Below, piece by piece: positions 34,801 through 45,055 of a stretch of 64,000 nt of DNA. The DNA comes from Watersipora subatra. Taxonomy: Eukaryota; Bryozoa; Gymnolaemata; Cheilostomatida; Watersiporidae. A model generated the notes under the pieces. That model was given only the letters and a program-made list of their open reading frames with translations. It did no database searches and was not told the DNA's origin. The position numbers and the translations under genes are program-made. Every line of letters begins with the position of its first letter. Positions within the stretch are counted from its first letter, which is position 1. The stretch lies in contig NC_088708.1 in assembly GCF_963576615.1 (NCBI RefSeq), forward strand, positions 8,122,001-8,186,000, written 5' to 3'.

Positions 34801-37591
34801 TATATCAGTAGATTGTATCAGTAGATTATATATCAGTAGATTGTATCAGTAGATTATATATCAGTAGATTGTATCAGTAGATTATATATCAGTAGATTGT
34901 ATCAGTAGATTATATATCAGTAGATTGTATCAGTAGATTATATATCAGTAGATTGTATCAGTAGATTATATATCAGTAGATTGTATCAGTAGATTATATA
35001 TCAGTAGATTGTATCAGTAGATTATATATCAGTAGATTATATATCAGTAGATTGTATCAGTAGATTATATATCAGTAGATTGTATCAGTAGATTATATAT
35101 CAGTAGATTGTATCAGTAGATTATATATCAGTAGATTGTATCAGTAGATTATATATCAGTAGATTGTATCAGTAGATTATATATCAGTAGATTGTATCAG
35201 TAGATTATATATCAGTAGATTGTATCAGTAGATTATATATCAGTAGATTGTATCAGTAGATTATATATCAGTAGATTGTATCAGTAGATTATATATCAGT
35301 AGATTGTATCAGTAGATTATATATCAGTAGATTGTATCAGTAGATTATATATCAGTAGATTGTATCAGTAGATTATATATCAGTAGATTGTATCTGTATG
35401 TTTCTATCATTTGTGATTTTTTTTCTGTGTGAGTGATCTGACTGTCAGGATGTTTCAAGATTAAAATTGACAAAACTTGATCACGGTTAAAACACTAAAA
35501 AATAGCGTGCCGAAAGACAACACTAGTTGCTATCGTTGCTATAGTTGATATTGACAATTGCTCTCAAGCTGAAGCTTTACGCATCTTCATTCTGTTCGTC
35601 TTTTTGCAACTATAGAGGTCATTATCACACGTTCGCTTGGTCTGAGCGTTTTAAGTGTGATCAAGTTTGGTCGATTTCAATCCACAAACATCCTGGCAGT
35701 CAGATCACCTCAAACATCTAAAACAATCACAAATGATAGAAAAATATTAATACCTTCCCATAAAATCTACTAACATTTATGTAAGTTCATCTTTGATTAG
35801 TAAGGGCTCTTTTACATAACGAACTTGCATTTGCTCGTAAAATCTTTGTCTAAACAAAATAGAATTTATCATGAGGCTTTCTATGTAGTATAATTGTAAG
35901 TCATAAGTGGGATGTGCACCCCAACTTGCTTGAATTAGTTCCGGAAGGTTCCTTGACCAACTAAACTGAACAATACTGAACTGCATCTGTAGTGGTCCCC
36001 ATAGTTATAACTATACATACACTAAATGCATAAACTGTTTAGGCATCTGATCATTACTCCGCTCCCTTGATATGTTGCGTTGGTGGTAGAGTGCCTGCTG
36101 CACATGTGCATAGTATGTAATTGGCTATATTTAGCCTCAAATTATTGCCGGCTGCTCGAATTTTCAATTTGCTACCTTGTAGCGGCCTCCCTTGGAGAGG
36201 TACATTCCAGCACGGTTTAACTACAGTAAATCATGCTTGTATGTGCACAAGTCTAGTTGGAAACAGGCTTCATTGCGGACTAACTATCAGGCATTCGTGT
36301 CATGGAAGTACCTAGCTGACACGTGGGCCGGCATTAGCTGATCACGTGATTAAAAGCTTTGTTTTATTACTTGTTTACTGATGGGAATAACTCAATTACT
36401 CTTTTTTATCATATTCAAATGGGTTGCGTTGAAACGCGTTTTCCATAGTGCACTCAAACCACATAAGAAAAAATTTTAATCGCACAGTACACGCAACAGA
36501 AAAAATGGTTTCTGTAAAATTACAATCACTCAGGGAAAGTAGTTTTAGAAATTAAATTGAAAATATTGTATTCGAAGTGCATTGTGCTGTCAATCTGTTT
36601 ACCTAGTCAATGGTTAGAGGCTCTCTAATTGATTGCGATATCTAGATATATTGGTTATTTGGTGAAAGGCAATAAGTGAGAGCACCAAGTCAGCTGAAAG
36701 TAACCCCAACCTTTTCAATATATGCCTATTTTTTATAGCGCAAGCTTTAGAAATTTTGATATTCCGTGAGGGTTGAGCTTGGTTGGATTGAACCAGCCCT
36801 AAGGTTTGCACCAGAATAGATGACATTGTTGTTTACCTTGGAGGTCTATGTGAAATATATTTATTTGTTTTTTAGTTAATCAATGTTAAATCAATCAATG
36901 TAATTTTGCAAAACTAAAACAATTTTTGGTGTCTAGTTTTAGACACCTGAGCATACATTGTAATTTTATGTATCACAAAGCTAGTGCATTGCAAGCTTTC
37001 CAGAATACTTGGATTTAAGCAGACATGTCTCTAGAGTGGCCGGTACTTTGAGTTTAAAAATATGGTAATGTTTGTCATATAATTGCCAAAAAAATCTGAC
37101 TAACGAAGCTTGAAGCTGCAACTGTAAAGCGATTAACATGCCACCCTTGAAATTGTGACCATGAAGCAACTAATATGTCAGTTATAAAACTTAGCTTCTT
37201 GCATTTAAGCAGACATGTCTGTAGAGTAGCCAATACTTACAATATAAAAATACGTTTGCTTATCATATACTTGCCATGAAAACCTGGCTAACGAGTGACC
37301 AATATTTCAACCTTGAAGCTGAACAACACAACACGCTGTACAATGGCTGTTTCTTAGTAATTTCTGATGAAATTTATTGCTGAAATAGACATGAATGTTG
37401 TCATCTGGCTATTATCATGTTCTCGCAATCACGCCCGCTCAATTGATTCCTAAGAGACAACGATGTTGGTTTTCTCTTGACAGTTCTGCGCCATAATTGG
37501 AGGTACGTTCACCGTGGCCAGCATCATTGACTCTATGATATTTACGACACACAGCTATTTCAAGAAGGCAGAGATAGGCAAGCTCGGCTGA
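19824..37591 (+). CDS. ERGIC1: ERGIC1 (ERGIC-32-type ER-Golgi protein), nine coding exons (gene-level entry)
   Basis: Member of the ERV41/ERV46-ERGIC family: two-TM proteins that cycle between ER and Golgi in COPII/COPI carriers and take part in cargo-receptor complexes. The coding exons are 19824-19843, 23901-24035, 24782-24876, 26177-26295, 26409-26516, 27971-28040, 29888-29988, 33406-33513 and 37484-37591. All have GT/AG borders and consistent phases, totalling 864 nt with the stop, or 287 residues (human protein 290). TM1 is about residues 27-47. The luminal domain carries DIQDDMGRHEVGH, KVPGNFHIATHS and PAIWFRFDLSPITV. TM2 is about residues 253-275 (CAIIGGTFTVASI). The protein is some five residues shorter than the human one at the exon 7-8 junction. 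Introns hold pogo, Tigger, TTAA and Helitron-like elements. Confidence 0.95.
20428..21737 (-). mobile_element. Pogo/mariner-like element in ERGIC1 intron 1
   Basis: Inverted ends CAGTAAAACCACTAATTGAA (left) and CTGTAAAACCTCTAATTGAA (inverted right), each bordered by TA (20426-20427 and 21738-21739). Length 1310 bp. Repeated AATAGAGGTGG motifs lie inside both ends. On the minus strand near 21170-21275 a short acidic frame (EEELRSEDIVEIIGLPED) resembles the tail of pogo-type transposases. No intact transposase. Confidence 0.8.
21306..21358. repeat. 24-bp hairpin inside the pogo-like element
   Basis: Arms 21306-21329 and 21335-21358, one mismatch, loop AGCAC. Confidence 0.88.
23901..24035 (+). 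CDS. ERGIC1: ERGIC1 coding exon 2
   Basis: Encodes residues 7-51: FDIYRKIPKDLTQPT, the family signature, then TM1. Acceptor CTTTTTAG, donor GAATT|GTGAGT, phase 2 out. Confidence 0.95.
24782..24876 (+). CDS. ERGIC1: ERGIC1 coding exon 3
   Basis: Encodes residues 52-83 of the luminal region, ending HSMNCQ where relatives have LPNLHCE. The acceptor after GATTTAG keeps frame; a closer CTCAG ten bases downstream would not. Donor CAGT|GTGAGT, phase 1 out. Confidence 0.85.
25855..25998. repeat. Degenerate short tandem repeat in ERGIC1 intron 3
   Basis: Irregular 10- and 20-bp units built on GTGGCATGTAGGT and GTAGTATGAAG. Noncoding. Confidence 0.85.
26177..26295 (+). CDS. ERGIC1: ERGIC1 coding exon 4
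   Basis: Encodes residues 84-123, including DIQDDMGRHEVGH and FKAKFSINK, among the most conserved ERGIC1 blocks. Acceptor CTCTTACAG, donor AATAAG|GTCAGA, phase 0 out. Confidence 0.96.
26409..26516 (+). CDS. ERGIC1: ERGIC1 coding exon 5
   Basis: Encodes residues 124-159: VPGNFHIATHSS to LSFGDQLPQ. Acceptor TTACTAAG, donor CCACAG|GTAACT, phase 0 at both ends. A Tigger element begins 28 bp after the donor. Confidence 0.96.
26545..27801 (+). mobile_element. Tigger/pogo-type DNA transposon remnant in ERGIC1 intron 5
   Basis: The left end CAGTAATACTTCAACTTAC and the right end (inverted CAGTCATACTTCGACTTAC) match as terminal inverted repeats of about 23 bp or more. TA lies on both sides (26543-26544 and 27802-27803). 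Length 1257 bp. It carries transposase fragments on the plus strand. Confidence 0.92.
26823..27354 (+). pseudogene. Broken Tigger/CENP-B-type transposase
   Basis: The N-terminal helix-turn-helix is recognisable at 26823-26970 (IIEKYAKCVCVIELAQKYDR). A second block follows at 27060-27180 (NKQLAGDSVTKTMLCEKA), then a C-terminal block after a large deletion (LKGRQRQTSLDRF, about 27232-27272). Several frameshifts and stops separate the blocks, and the DDE catalytic core is missing. Not functional. Confidence 0.85.
27971..28040 (+). CDS. ERGIC1: ERGIC1 coding exon 6
   Basis: Encodes residues 160-182 (PGSFNALKERTSEE), matching the HGAFNALGG region of relatives. Acceptor ATTTACAG, donor GATG|GTAAGT, phase 1 out. 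Confidence 0.88.
28112..29009 (+). mobile_element. TTAA foldback element family A, copy 2, in ERGIC1 intron 6
   Basis: 898 bp, same orientation as copy 1. Left flank TTAA (28108-28111); right flank TCAA, a one-base change from TTAA. Terminal repeats and centre match copy 1 with scattered substitutions. Confidence 0.92.
29888..29988 (+). CDS. ERGIC1: ERGIC1 coding exon 7
   Basis: Encodes residues 183-216, with THDYFLKIVPS and YTPYQYTYAYR. Acceptor TTCTTGTAG, donor ACAGG|GTGAGC, phase 0 out. Confidence 0.93.
30110..30205 (-). other. tRNA-like segment inside Helitron-like copy 2
   Basis: On the minus strand, TTAACCTAGTGGTTACACG (A-box-like) and GCGAGTTCAAATCCTC (B-box-like). Not a functional tRNA by eye. 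Confidence 0.6.
30308..31183 (-). mobile_element. TTAA foldback element family A, copy 3, in ERGIC1 intron 7
   Basis: 876 bp, inverted relative to copies 1, 2 and 4, with TTAA on both sides (30304-30307 and 31184-31187). It sits inside a Helitron-like element (30043-31864), so it is the younger of the two insertions. Confidence 0.93.
32276..32590. repeat. Unclassified dispersed repeat, copy 1, in ERGIC1 intron 7
   Basis: About 315 bp sharing long blocks with 49016-49375 in the same orientation, including GCTGATTGCCCACGTGAAAA and AGTGCTGCCTCAAAAAAGCT. No inverted ends or coding capacity seen. Class unknown. Confidence 0.8.
33406..33513 (+). CDS. ERGIC1: ERGIC1 coding exon 8
   Basis: Encodes residues 217-252: APAIWFRFDLSPITVSYVEK, the family signature before TM2. 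Acceptor TACTTGTAG, donor ACCATG|GTCAGT, phase 0 at both ends. Confidence 0.95.
34152..34443. repeat. Minisatellite, eight copies of a 36-bp unit, in ERGIC1 intron 8
   Basis: Near-identical units containing AATTATAGCTATACCTTGAG. Because 36 is divisible by three, the minus strand stays open across the array. That is a by-product of the unit length and does not indicate a gene. Confidence 0.96.
34563..35792. mobile_element. TTAA foldback element family B, copy 2, expanded by a minisatellite
   Basis: The right part (35395-35792) aligns with copy 1: CTATCATTTGTGATT, GATCTGACTG, GATGTTTCAAGAT, and the end AGTTCATCT followed by TTGA. The left end (ATGAACTTACACAAAG, then the array) is the inverted partner of the right end. 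Between them the left arm has been expanded into an 816-bp minisatellite. TTAA flanks are degenerate. Lies in ERGIC1 intron 8. Confidence 0.8.
34579..35394. repeat. Minisatellite, about 29 copies of a 28-bp unit
   Basis: Alternating 15-bp (ATCAGTAGATTATAT) and 13-bp (ATCAGTAGATTGT) half-units, nearly identical throughout. Two irregular places (near 34600-34740 and 35030) have shifted alternation. The unit resembles the GTAGATTTTATCAG segment of the surrounding element's terminal repeat. Confidence 0.97.
37484..37591 (+). CDS. ERGIC1: ERGIC1 coding exon 9 with stop
   Basis: Encodes residues 253-287: FCAIIGGTFTVASIIDSMIF (TM2) and a short lysine-containing tail ending KLG, then TGA at 37589-37591. 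Acceptor CTTGACAG. Confidence 0.95.
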   Translation, partial: FCAIIGGTFTVASIIDSMIFTTHSYFKKAEIGKLG

Positions 37592-37879
37592 AGTCACTTT
37601 CTGTCTAGTAAATGCTCTCACGAGTATAACTAGTCTACCTTCTCTAACCTTATCTCCGTTTGTCTATTAGCTAGCTTAACTATTTCCTGTTTTTCTTTAG
37701 TTTTTGCATAAGAGTCATTGGCTCTTTTCACTCGGCTGTTTGTTCTTTATCTCAGTACCTTAAGAACACGATGCTTGCCCCTTGTCATCAGCTTGATATT
37801 ACGTTCCATACTGAATTCTCAAAGGCATTTCATGTACAATTCTATTTGTAACCAGATATATTATTTTTGTCTTTCTCAG

Positions 37880-37885
37880 AATAAA
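37880..37885 (+). promoter_or_regulatory. Candidate polyadenylation signal of ERGIC1
   Basis: AATAAA 288 bp after the ERGIC1 stop codon. It would give a 3' UTR of about 300 nt. No transcript evidence is available here. Confidence 0.45.
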
Positions 37886-40623
37886 CTCAAGTAATGGTCT
37901 CCATATTTTGGTTTAGTATTTAACTAGATATTTAAACTGTATTTGCAAATGTAGACTGAGATCCAGATGTGTCTTTCGTCTGAATGCGTATTGTTCTAGT
38001 GAAGTATGAATACATTGCCATGAATTTTCTCCAAACACGTTATCATTTTGATATAGCATGTTTGTTCTCTCTTTCAATATCTACTAATGATATCTTTATG
38101 ACATATCTATCTGTTATCTCTGCTTATAGTAAGTGTGTATTTCATAGGTAATTCATGTTCAGAAGTTGTAGATTTGTACACAGTATTTTGTCACCTTCAG
38201 CCAAGGATGGCAATAGATTTGTATTCAAGTGATAACCATGACTCTTAATATAAAAGCCATGCTCGCCTGTCTTTTGTCGGCTCTTGGGAGCAAATTAATG
38301 CTCGCCAATGCACAGTTCATTATGGCTAGCTCTCCATCATTATTATTGAATATGAACATTTTCGTCCGCCGTAGTTAGAAGCTTGTTCTATTGCTCTCGG
38401 CATGCGATGCTCTTCTGCAGTGTGTTAAAGTTGTAGCGAGTGGCAGCGCTGTCAGGTATAGTCAGAGCTCATCTCTGCTTGCACCTGCAATCATATGATA
38501 TCTATATTTGCGTTTAATTATCGAATACACCAGCTACACACAGAAGTAATTTATCGGAATTGAAAATAATTGCTGCCGTATTGTACATTGAACCACCGAA
38601 GAATACGGATGTTCTCTGAAAATTGATAAACTACATCCGCAGTGAGTTCCATGGCTGAGAGGTAATAAGTGTTACTTATTGTTACATTTTTCAATTTGCA
38701 TTTTGTGTTTTTTTTCAGCGGGAAAACCTTGTAAATTTACCACCAGACACTAAACACTTGAGTCTAAACTTTGGGCCTTTCCTAGTCCTAGATAGTGAAC
38801 TGCTGCAGGTAGCTGTATTCTTTCGTGCAAAGTGTTCCTTGTGTTGTAAAGTGTGACTCTCTTGATAGTCAGTCACTGGTCTGATAGAGCATTGATAGCA
38901 ATGCGTAAGCGTCATCACATTATGCAGTCTTACCTATATTTCTTACTGTACGCTCAAGTAACTCATTATAATCAATGATTATTGTTGTGCCAAATGCTTT
39001 TCATTCTATTTTGTGTGTATCTGGCAATGCGAGTGGAGTGTGCGGCGTGTGCTGATTGATAAGGGATTTTGCTGTTCAACTTGTCGACTCGCAAGCTTTT
39101 ATTCCGCCTTCTATAGTCAAAAAGAGTGAAAGGCGGCAGTATCTATTAAACACATGCACTGATACAGAGCTTGTAAGTTAAATCACTCGTCTCTACCTGT
39201 CATTCAGGGCCTAACAACTCCTTGCCTCTACTGTCCACGTTTTTTCTGCTTGTTTTGGAAACCTCATTCATATTTCTCTAGCCATCTTGCGCCGTAACAA
39301 TAACAATGTCACTCTCTCCCCCTGATTTGGTTAATCTTATTTATCCTTTTTTGTCGTATAGTTCTTATATTCACTTTCTCTCATAAACATAAAGTAAGCT
39401 CTCCCAATTTTTTCTTGATGCAAGACAGGCGTGTCTCAGACATTTCTCATTGGCATGTTATATTTCTACTGCCACTAATTCAAAGAAAATGTTCTGTAAA
39501 AAAGCATTCATGCACCCTCAACAGATATAACACAACCTTTATGTAAATATGTTATACCTTCGCTCGCATTTTCATGTTATATAATAAGTGTCTGTCGAAT
39601 AAAACCAAAAAATATTCTTGCTGTCATTGCTCACTTTTTTCATTATTATTATTCACAGATCATTCTTACAATTGACAGCGTTTATTACTATAAAAGGACT
39701 GCCAAGGAAATTCATTTTTGGTAGGATTACTGATTTCACCGCATTACTGCTTTTTACGTTTTTTGTAACTTATAAAAACACAACAGAAGAGTGTAAATCA
39801 GGTAGAGCTATGTCAAGGTCCTGTTGGCATCCTGCCAGCTTCCTTTAGAAGTGACTTTTCTTCCCTCTTAGTTCTTTCACCTCTGGTCATGGCGGCTCAA
39901 AGAAAGCCTTCATCGCAAGTTCCTTCTACGGATATTGTGCGGACGCAACTTACACACACTGCTCATTGATAAAGGTGACCTGATGCTATTGAAAAGCTTC
40001 ATTGAACTTGGATCATGTACCTCCTCCAGCACAGTAGATCGCTGTTTGCTTTCACTTCTTTGCGCTGTACTTTGTGGCTGCTCTGCACCTGCCGTACTGT
40101 ATTAAGACTTCAAGTGCATGAGCATTAGAAATGGCATAAATGCTGCCAAGCTTGGCAAGCACCTATCAGTAGACATCGATATAAAAGATAGCAATTATAG
40201 ATGCCATACATTCCACTGGCTGGGCCCATTGTGCTAGCTCACTTTTTTTGCATTTGCCAGCTTTTCAGAAGCCCCAGCTTTTCAGACGGCTCAGCTTTGC
40301 AGTCACCGGAATTTTCAATGCAAGAAGTTTTAGTGGCGCAGCCAAACCGATGGCACTACATATATGAGAAGGTTGTTTTTAACCTAGCACATCATATGAA
40401 TGTAGTGTGAAAAATAATGGTTTAGCAGAAAAGAGTTAGTTTGCTCAGGACATAGCATTAGAAGCCACAGGCTACATTGAGTAGCCTGTAAACCAAATGC
40501 ATTGCTAGGTGGAACCTTCCTTTTAAAATTATCTCATTATATTCCTTCTAAACCTATCTATGCCTGTGTACCATGGTATCGGCTGTTCGATGTCAGTCCG
40601 GCAACAAACCATGAAGAATGGAG

Positions 40624-40681
40624 ATGTGCCTGCACCTTCATGTTATATCAATATGTGCCTGCACCTTCATGTTATATCAAT
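40624..40681. repeat. Perfect tandem duplication, 2 x 29 bp
   Basis: ATGTGCCTGCACCTTCATGT plus nine bases, repeated exactly once. No gene nearby. Confidence 0.95.
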
Positions 40682-40997
40682 AGAAGTCAAAGTTTCTCTT
40701 TTTTTTATTTACCAGGCGAGCGATAATGAATAATTTCAAAGTCTTTCACGAGAACACTATTCATACAATAGGGTTGAACGATTGGTTTGGCTAACGCTGA
40801 AAGAGGTCATTGATTCCAGCAAGGCAATGAGCTCACAGTGCCCTTGTTTACAATTAGTAAACACTGGACTATTGCTCCAACCTTATAGGATCATGAGATT
40901 GGTTAACTCTGTTGAATAGCTGCAGTGCTTACAGCTATTTTTAAGCTCAGTTGTTCACAAAGTTTACTAACGCGGCTAAGAAATGTCGACTTATCAT

Positions 40998-41093
40998 TTC
41001 ACTCTGCGATCAAACACATATAGCCAGTCTTCACCCTGCGATCATACACCTATAGCCAGTCTTCACCCTGCGATCACACACTTATAGTCAGTC
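40998..41093. repeat. Tandem repeat, 3 x 32 bp
   Basis: Three units with the core TTCACCCTGCGATCA and TATAGCCAGTC, differing at a few positions. Confidence 0.95.
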
Positions 41094-43323
41094 GTTACCT
41101 TCTGTAGGTTCTTACAGGAGCACCCGAGTTGCGCTGGAGATCTGAAGGGCAAAGGTTCTGCTGACACTAGACTCTTCCACCAAGGTATGGCTTTGCTGCA
41201 TAATAGACTTGAGCAAGTTTTGTCAACAGTAGTTTCGCATACCTGAGTCATATCTGTCAGCTGTCAGCATTAGGCAAACAACGATGGGTTTGTGACGGAT
41301 AATATAGTCAGTAAAACAGTCCAGAAAGAACTTTATTGCAAAGCTATTACATTGATATAACGATATATATTATTTTATTTCTAAACACATGCATACAATA
41401 ATTTGACTAGTTCAGCTGACATTGTGGCTGGAGTTTTTAAAAAGCATCTAAAAGCATTCAACTTTATACAAGTTGATTTGGAATTACAGAAAAATATTAC
41501 AATTTTATGTTGAGGTTTTTTCCATACTTTACCTTTTTAACACTTAGCTGATGAGTTGTCATTAGAGTTTAAGATAAACAGAGATATATAATTGTAGTAT
41601 GTTTAGGTAGTTGTATAGTGGCTCTTACAATGTTGACTACTTTATTATATCACCAAGCGAGTAGATTAGTCTATTTTAAATATCTTGCGATGCTCCTATC
41701 GTATAGAGTGAAGTGGATTGCATGCGCGTCTGTGATTTGTTGTCTAGTTGATGCCAGAAATGATATAAAGCACTGATTCCTTCCTAACTTAAGTTTCACT
41801 TTCTGTGTCTCTTGTTCCCACTTTCTTTATTCTGAGCATTTCATTTATATATTCTGAAATAGAATTCACTCATCAGATTTGGTTAAGAGAGTTATAGCCT
41901 TAGTATCTTATAGGCTTTGGTTCCAATACGCTTGGTCTCCTGTAGCCATCACCCGTACTAGTATGTTTAGAACAGACTCGTCATTGAGTAGTCCTAGACA
42001 CGTCTTGAGCTGAATAGGCGAGGGCAGTCTAAAGAATTTATCAGTGAATAACACCTATTGAAATTTGAACCTATAATATAAACGAATGGAACTATTAATA
42101 GTTAACAAATCTGTTTGTATTTTTGTCATCTTACATTTTAAACAGTAGCCCAGACAAACAATGCTGTGTGTATAGTACAGTCTAGTGTAGTGAGACGATT
42201 TCTAATTGCTTCTCAAGCAATTTTCTTACCACCAAGCCGGGAGATTGTATGATGGCAAAGGATGCACATGAACAGTTCAATAAGAATGCGATTGATTACA
42301 CCTATTAAAAAAACTTTGTCAATAAAAAGAAGGCATAAGGAAAAGCGTCTACTAGAATAGTATCTATTAACTAGCAAGTGCCATTACGGCTGTAGTCTAA
42401 TCCATCCTCCGTTTTCTCAGCGACCTGTTTGCTGATGGAATAACTATTCGATACGGAAAGTTCTCTAAAATCTTCTGCGATCAAATTGGTTTCTAATTTT
42501 TTGCTTTATTTGCGTAATCCAAGTTTGTGATACAAAATCGGTGGGCTTGTCAGCAAGACTTCGATGGTCTCGAGCTGTTGTAGGTGCAGGATAATGGCTC
42601 AGTTTTGAGTTGGTGAAATCGTTACTGGTAAAAATACCTCTGTCCTCAGCCAATTATCTCATTGATTCACTTATTTGGCTTGAACTTATGATCAATGGAT
42701 TGCTAATGATTAGCCTTTTATCCCGGAGTCACCTGTCGATCCACACACAGATCCCCGCACGCACGCATTACACACAAATAGAGCAGCGGCGACTCCAGTC
42801 ATTTAAGGGTTACAGTGATTGGGAGACAGTTTAGTCACGACTGTGCAAGGGTGGGTTAGCTCAAATTCCGTTGATGCTCATATATACCACAGAGTGAAGG
42901 CTGGTTGCTGTGTGTTATCATGATTGTCATGAAGTTGATCAAGGTCGTTGACCATAAGTTCTCTATCATACCACTGGTTTCTTTGCCTTCCTTGATTATT
43001 AGTAGAAATACCTTTCAGGATTTTGAATTCTTGATTGTATATGTGGTATTGTTGAGTTGAACCCAACTAGCTAGTTTCTCGTTACATTAGCACAGTCATA
43101 TAGAAGGCATATGAGTGCAAAGCCTGGTGAAAGCCACCTTGTTATGAATAGAATCAATCGTGAAAGTGAATGCAACCACCAATCTATTGAGTCAAAGCAC
43201 CTTCAAGCCATGTCAAGTGTCGCAGCGATGAATGTGACGCAGAAAATCTTGAATTGTCACTGAACGTTGTGTGAAATATTCTTTCACACACTTTTTATAT
43301 TTCATCTATATAAATTGCCAATA

Positions 43324-45053
43324 CAGTAGGCGCTCCTACAACATGAATAGTCCATTCTAGGAATGTTTACGACTTTTACGTTATAGGGATTTTATGTTAT
43401 AAGAACAGTAAAATACATGTAAATTGCAGAACCCGTTCTAAGATCTTTCTAAACTCACCCCTTTGGTCATGCAAAAAGGAAAAACTTGACTGAACTTTTT
43501 TATATTGTGGGCTGTACCGTAATTGCAGTATTATTGGTTTGTATTGACAACTTTTCTTTTTTTTCTGATCAATCTCACTGGTTTTATAGACCATGATTGC
43601 AGTAATTTTACAACAAGTTGATGGGGAGCGCACATCTTTGATGTTCATTTACACCAATGTGCTTTTTTTAAACATGAAAGTCTATTCCGCAAAGTAAAAC
43701 TAATAACAAATGTTTTATATATTTACAATAAAGCATAACAACAAAATATTTTTACTATAAATTAGCCATACAACCTGTTTGTCATCTACCTGTACCTAAA
43801 GGTCAAGTTTAGGATAAAAGATAACTTTTGACAATACTCCAACTCGTGACATTCAGATTGGTGGATCGACGCTGTAACACTTGTACCAATCAATCGTCTT
43901 TAAAGGTTGACTTGCAACAAAATTCACATTACAGTTATTTGATATGAAAAGATTCACCCTGTCTTACTCTGTTGTGTTGTAGGAGCAAAATATGTGGAAA
44001 GGTGATTACAAGCTCTTAAAAGCTCAAAAACGAACAGAAAGTCGCAGCCATACGAGACCGCCGTAGTTTGGATGCTCTTTCCAAAACGGCTCAAATGTGA
44101 TGTAGTTGTGAAAGATGGTTTCTGTTTACACTTTCATGCAACCTTATTCGTCGAAATATTTTCACAAATATACTTCACGCATTCAATAAAACTATGTCTA
44201 TTGTTCTTACGCGTCTATTTTATCGTCATCGTAATGCTGTCACTTTTAGCAGTGGTATCTTATAACCTTCCTTAAAAATCGTTTAATTTTTAGCCTTAGC
44301 TTGAAGGAGTACATATCATTGTCTGATAATCATGACGAGCCTGTTGGTCACCTGTGATAATCGAAAAGTGCTACAGAAATTATTTGCGAAGTATTGGGTC
44401 ACATGATCAGATTACGACTTGCCGATTAGACCAAACCGAAACAAAACTGTAAAATAGCGAGCCTCTATATTTGATACGGGGTCTTCGGTAAAACCCGAAG
44501 TGTTTGTCATAAACTAGTGCTACGATAAGTTTTATATTGAGCTTTTTATTGGCTTTTCAATTCACGTGAGAACATCACATGACAAGACAATACCCAAATT
44601 TCATGGCAACGTCATCGAAATAAATTGTAATCACATTTCCACATATTTGGCACCTACAACACAACAGAGTAAGACATGGTGAATCTTTTGATACCAAATA
44701 ACTGTCATGTGAATTTTATTGCAAGTCAACCTTTAAGCATGTAAGAACACAGGCGCAGCTACCAATTCTCTGCTTTGTCGACACATCTGACGATTTATTA
44801 CGACGAACTAGAATGTCAAGGAAGTCATATTTATAATAGGTATAATGCTACACGCACGACGATTTTTCTTTTCTCTCGCAAGTGCGGAAAGATAGATTAT
44901 CATTCAAACCGAATGTGAAGAACTCGTTCGACTTCACATTTCACGTTAAATGAAATTTTTTACGTAATACGAACCAAAAACTTCACATAAATTTTTTACG
45001 TTATATGGAATTTACATTATAGGAGGTATACGCTATAATAGGAGCATCTACTG
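43324..45053. mobile_element. TA-flanked DNA transposon with a nested TTAA element
   Basis: The left end CAGTAGGCGCTCCTACAACA is matched by the inverted right end CAGTAGATGCTCCTATTATA, with TA on both sides (43322-43323 and 45054-45055). Subterminal ACGTTATA/TTACGTAA motifs recur at both ends. Length 1730 bp, of which about 833 bp is a later TTAA insertion. Probably pogo/mariner-type. No transposase frame seen. Confidence 0.8.
43904..44732 (+). mobile_element. TTAA foldback element family A, copy 4, nested in a TA-flanked transposon
   Basis: 829 bp with TTAA on both sides (43900-43903 and 44733-44736), inserted in the 43324-45053 element. The right terminal repeat is shortened internally, because the block after the GAAATAAA stretch joins directly to it. 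Confidence 0.93.
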
Positions 45054-45055
45054 TA

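Larger units (their letters stand above)
37886..43321. other. Intergenic region after ERGIC1
   Basis: Unique AT-rich sequence with two short tandem duplications listed separately. Short frames on both strands show no recognisable domain or convincing exon borders. No gene seen. Confidence 0.6.

Noticed and set aside
42465..43066. Two polar minus-strand frames of about 62 codons, considered as exons
   Set aside because: No recognisable domain, no matching splice phases, and no similarity to a known family that I could see.
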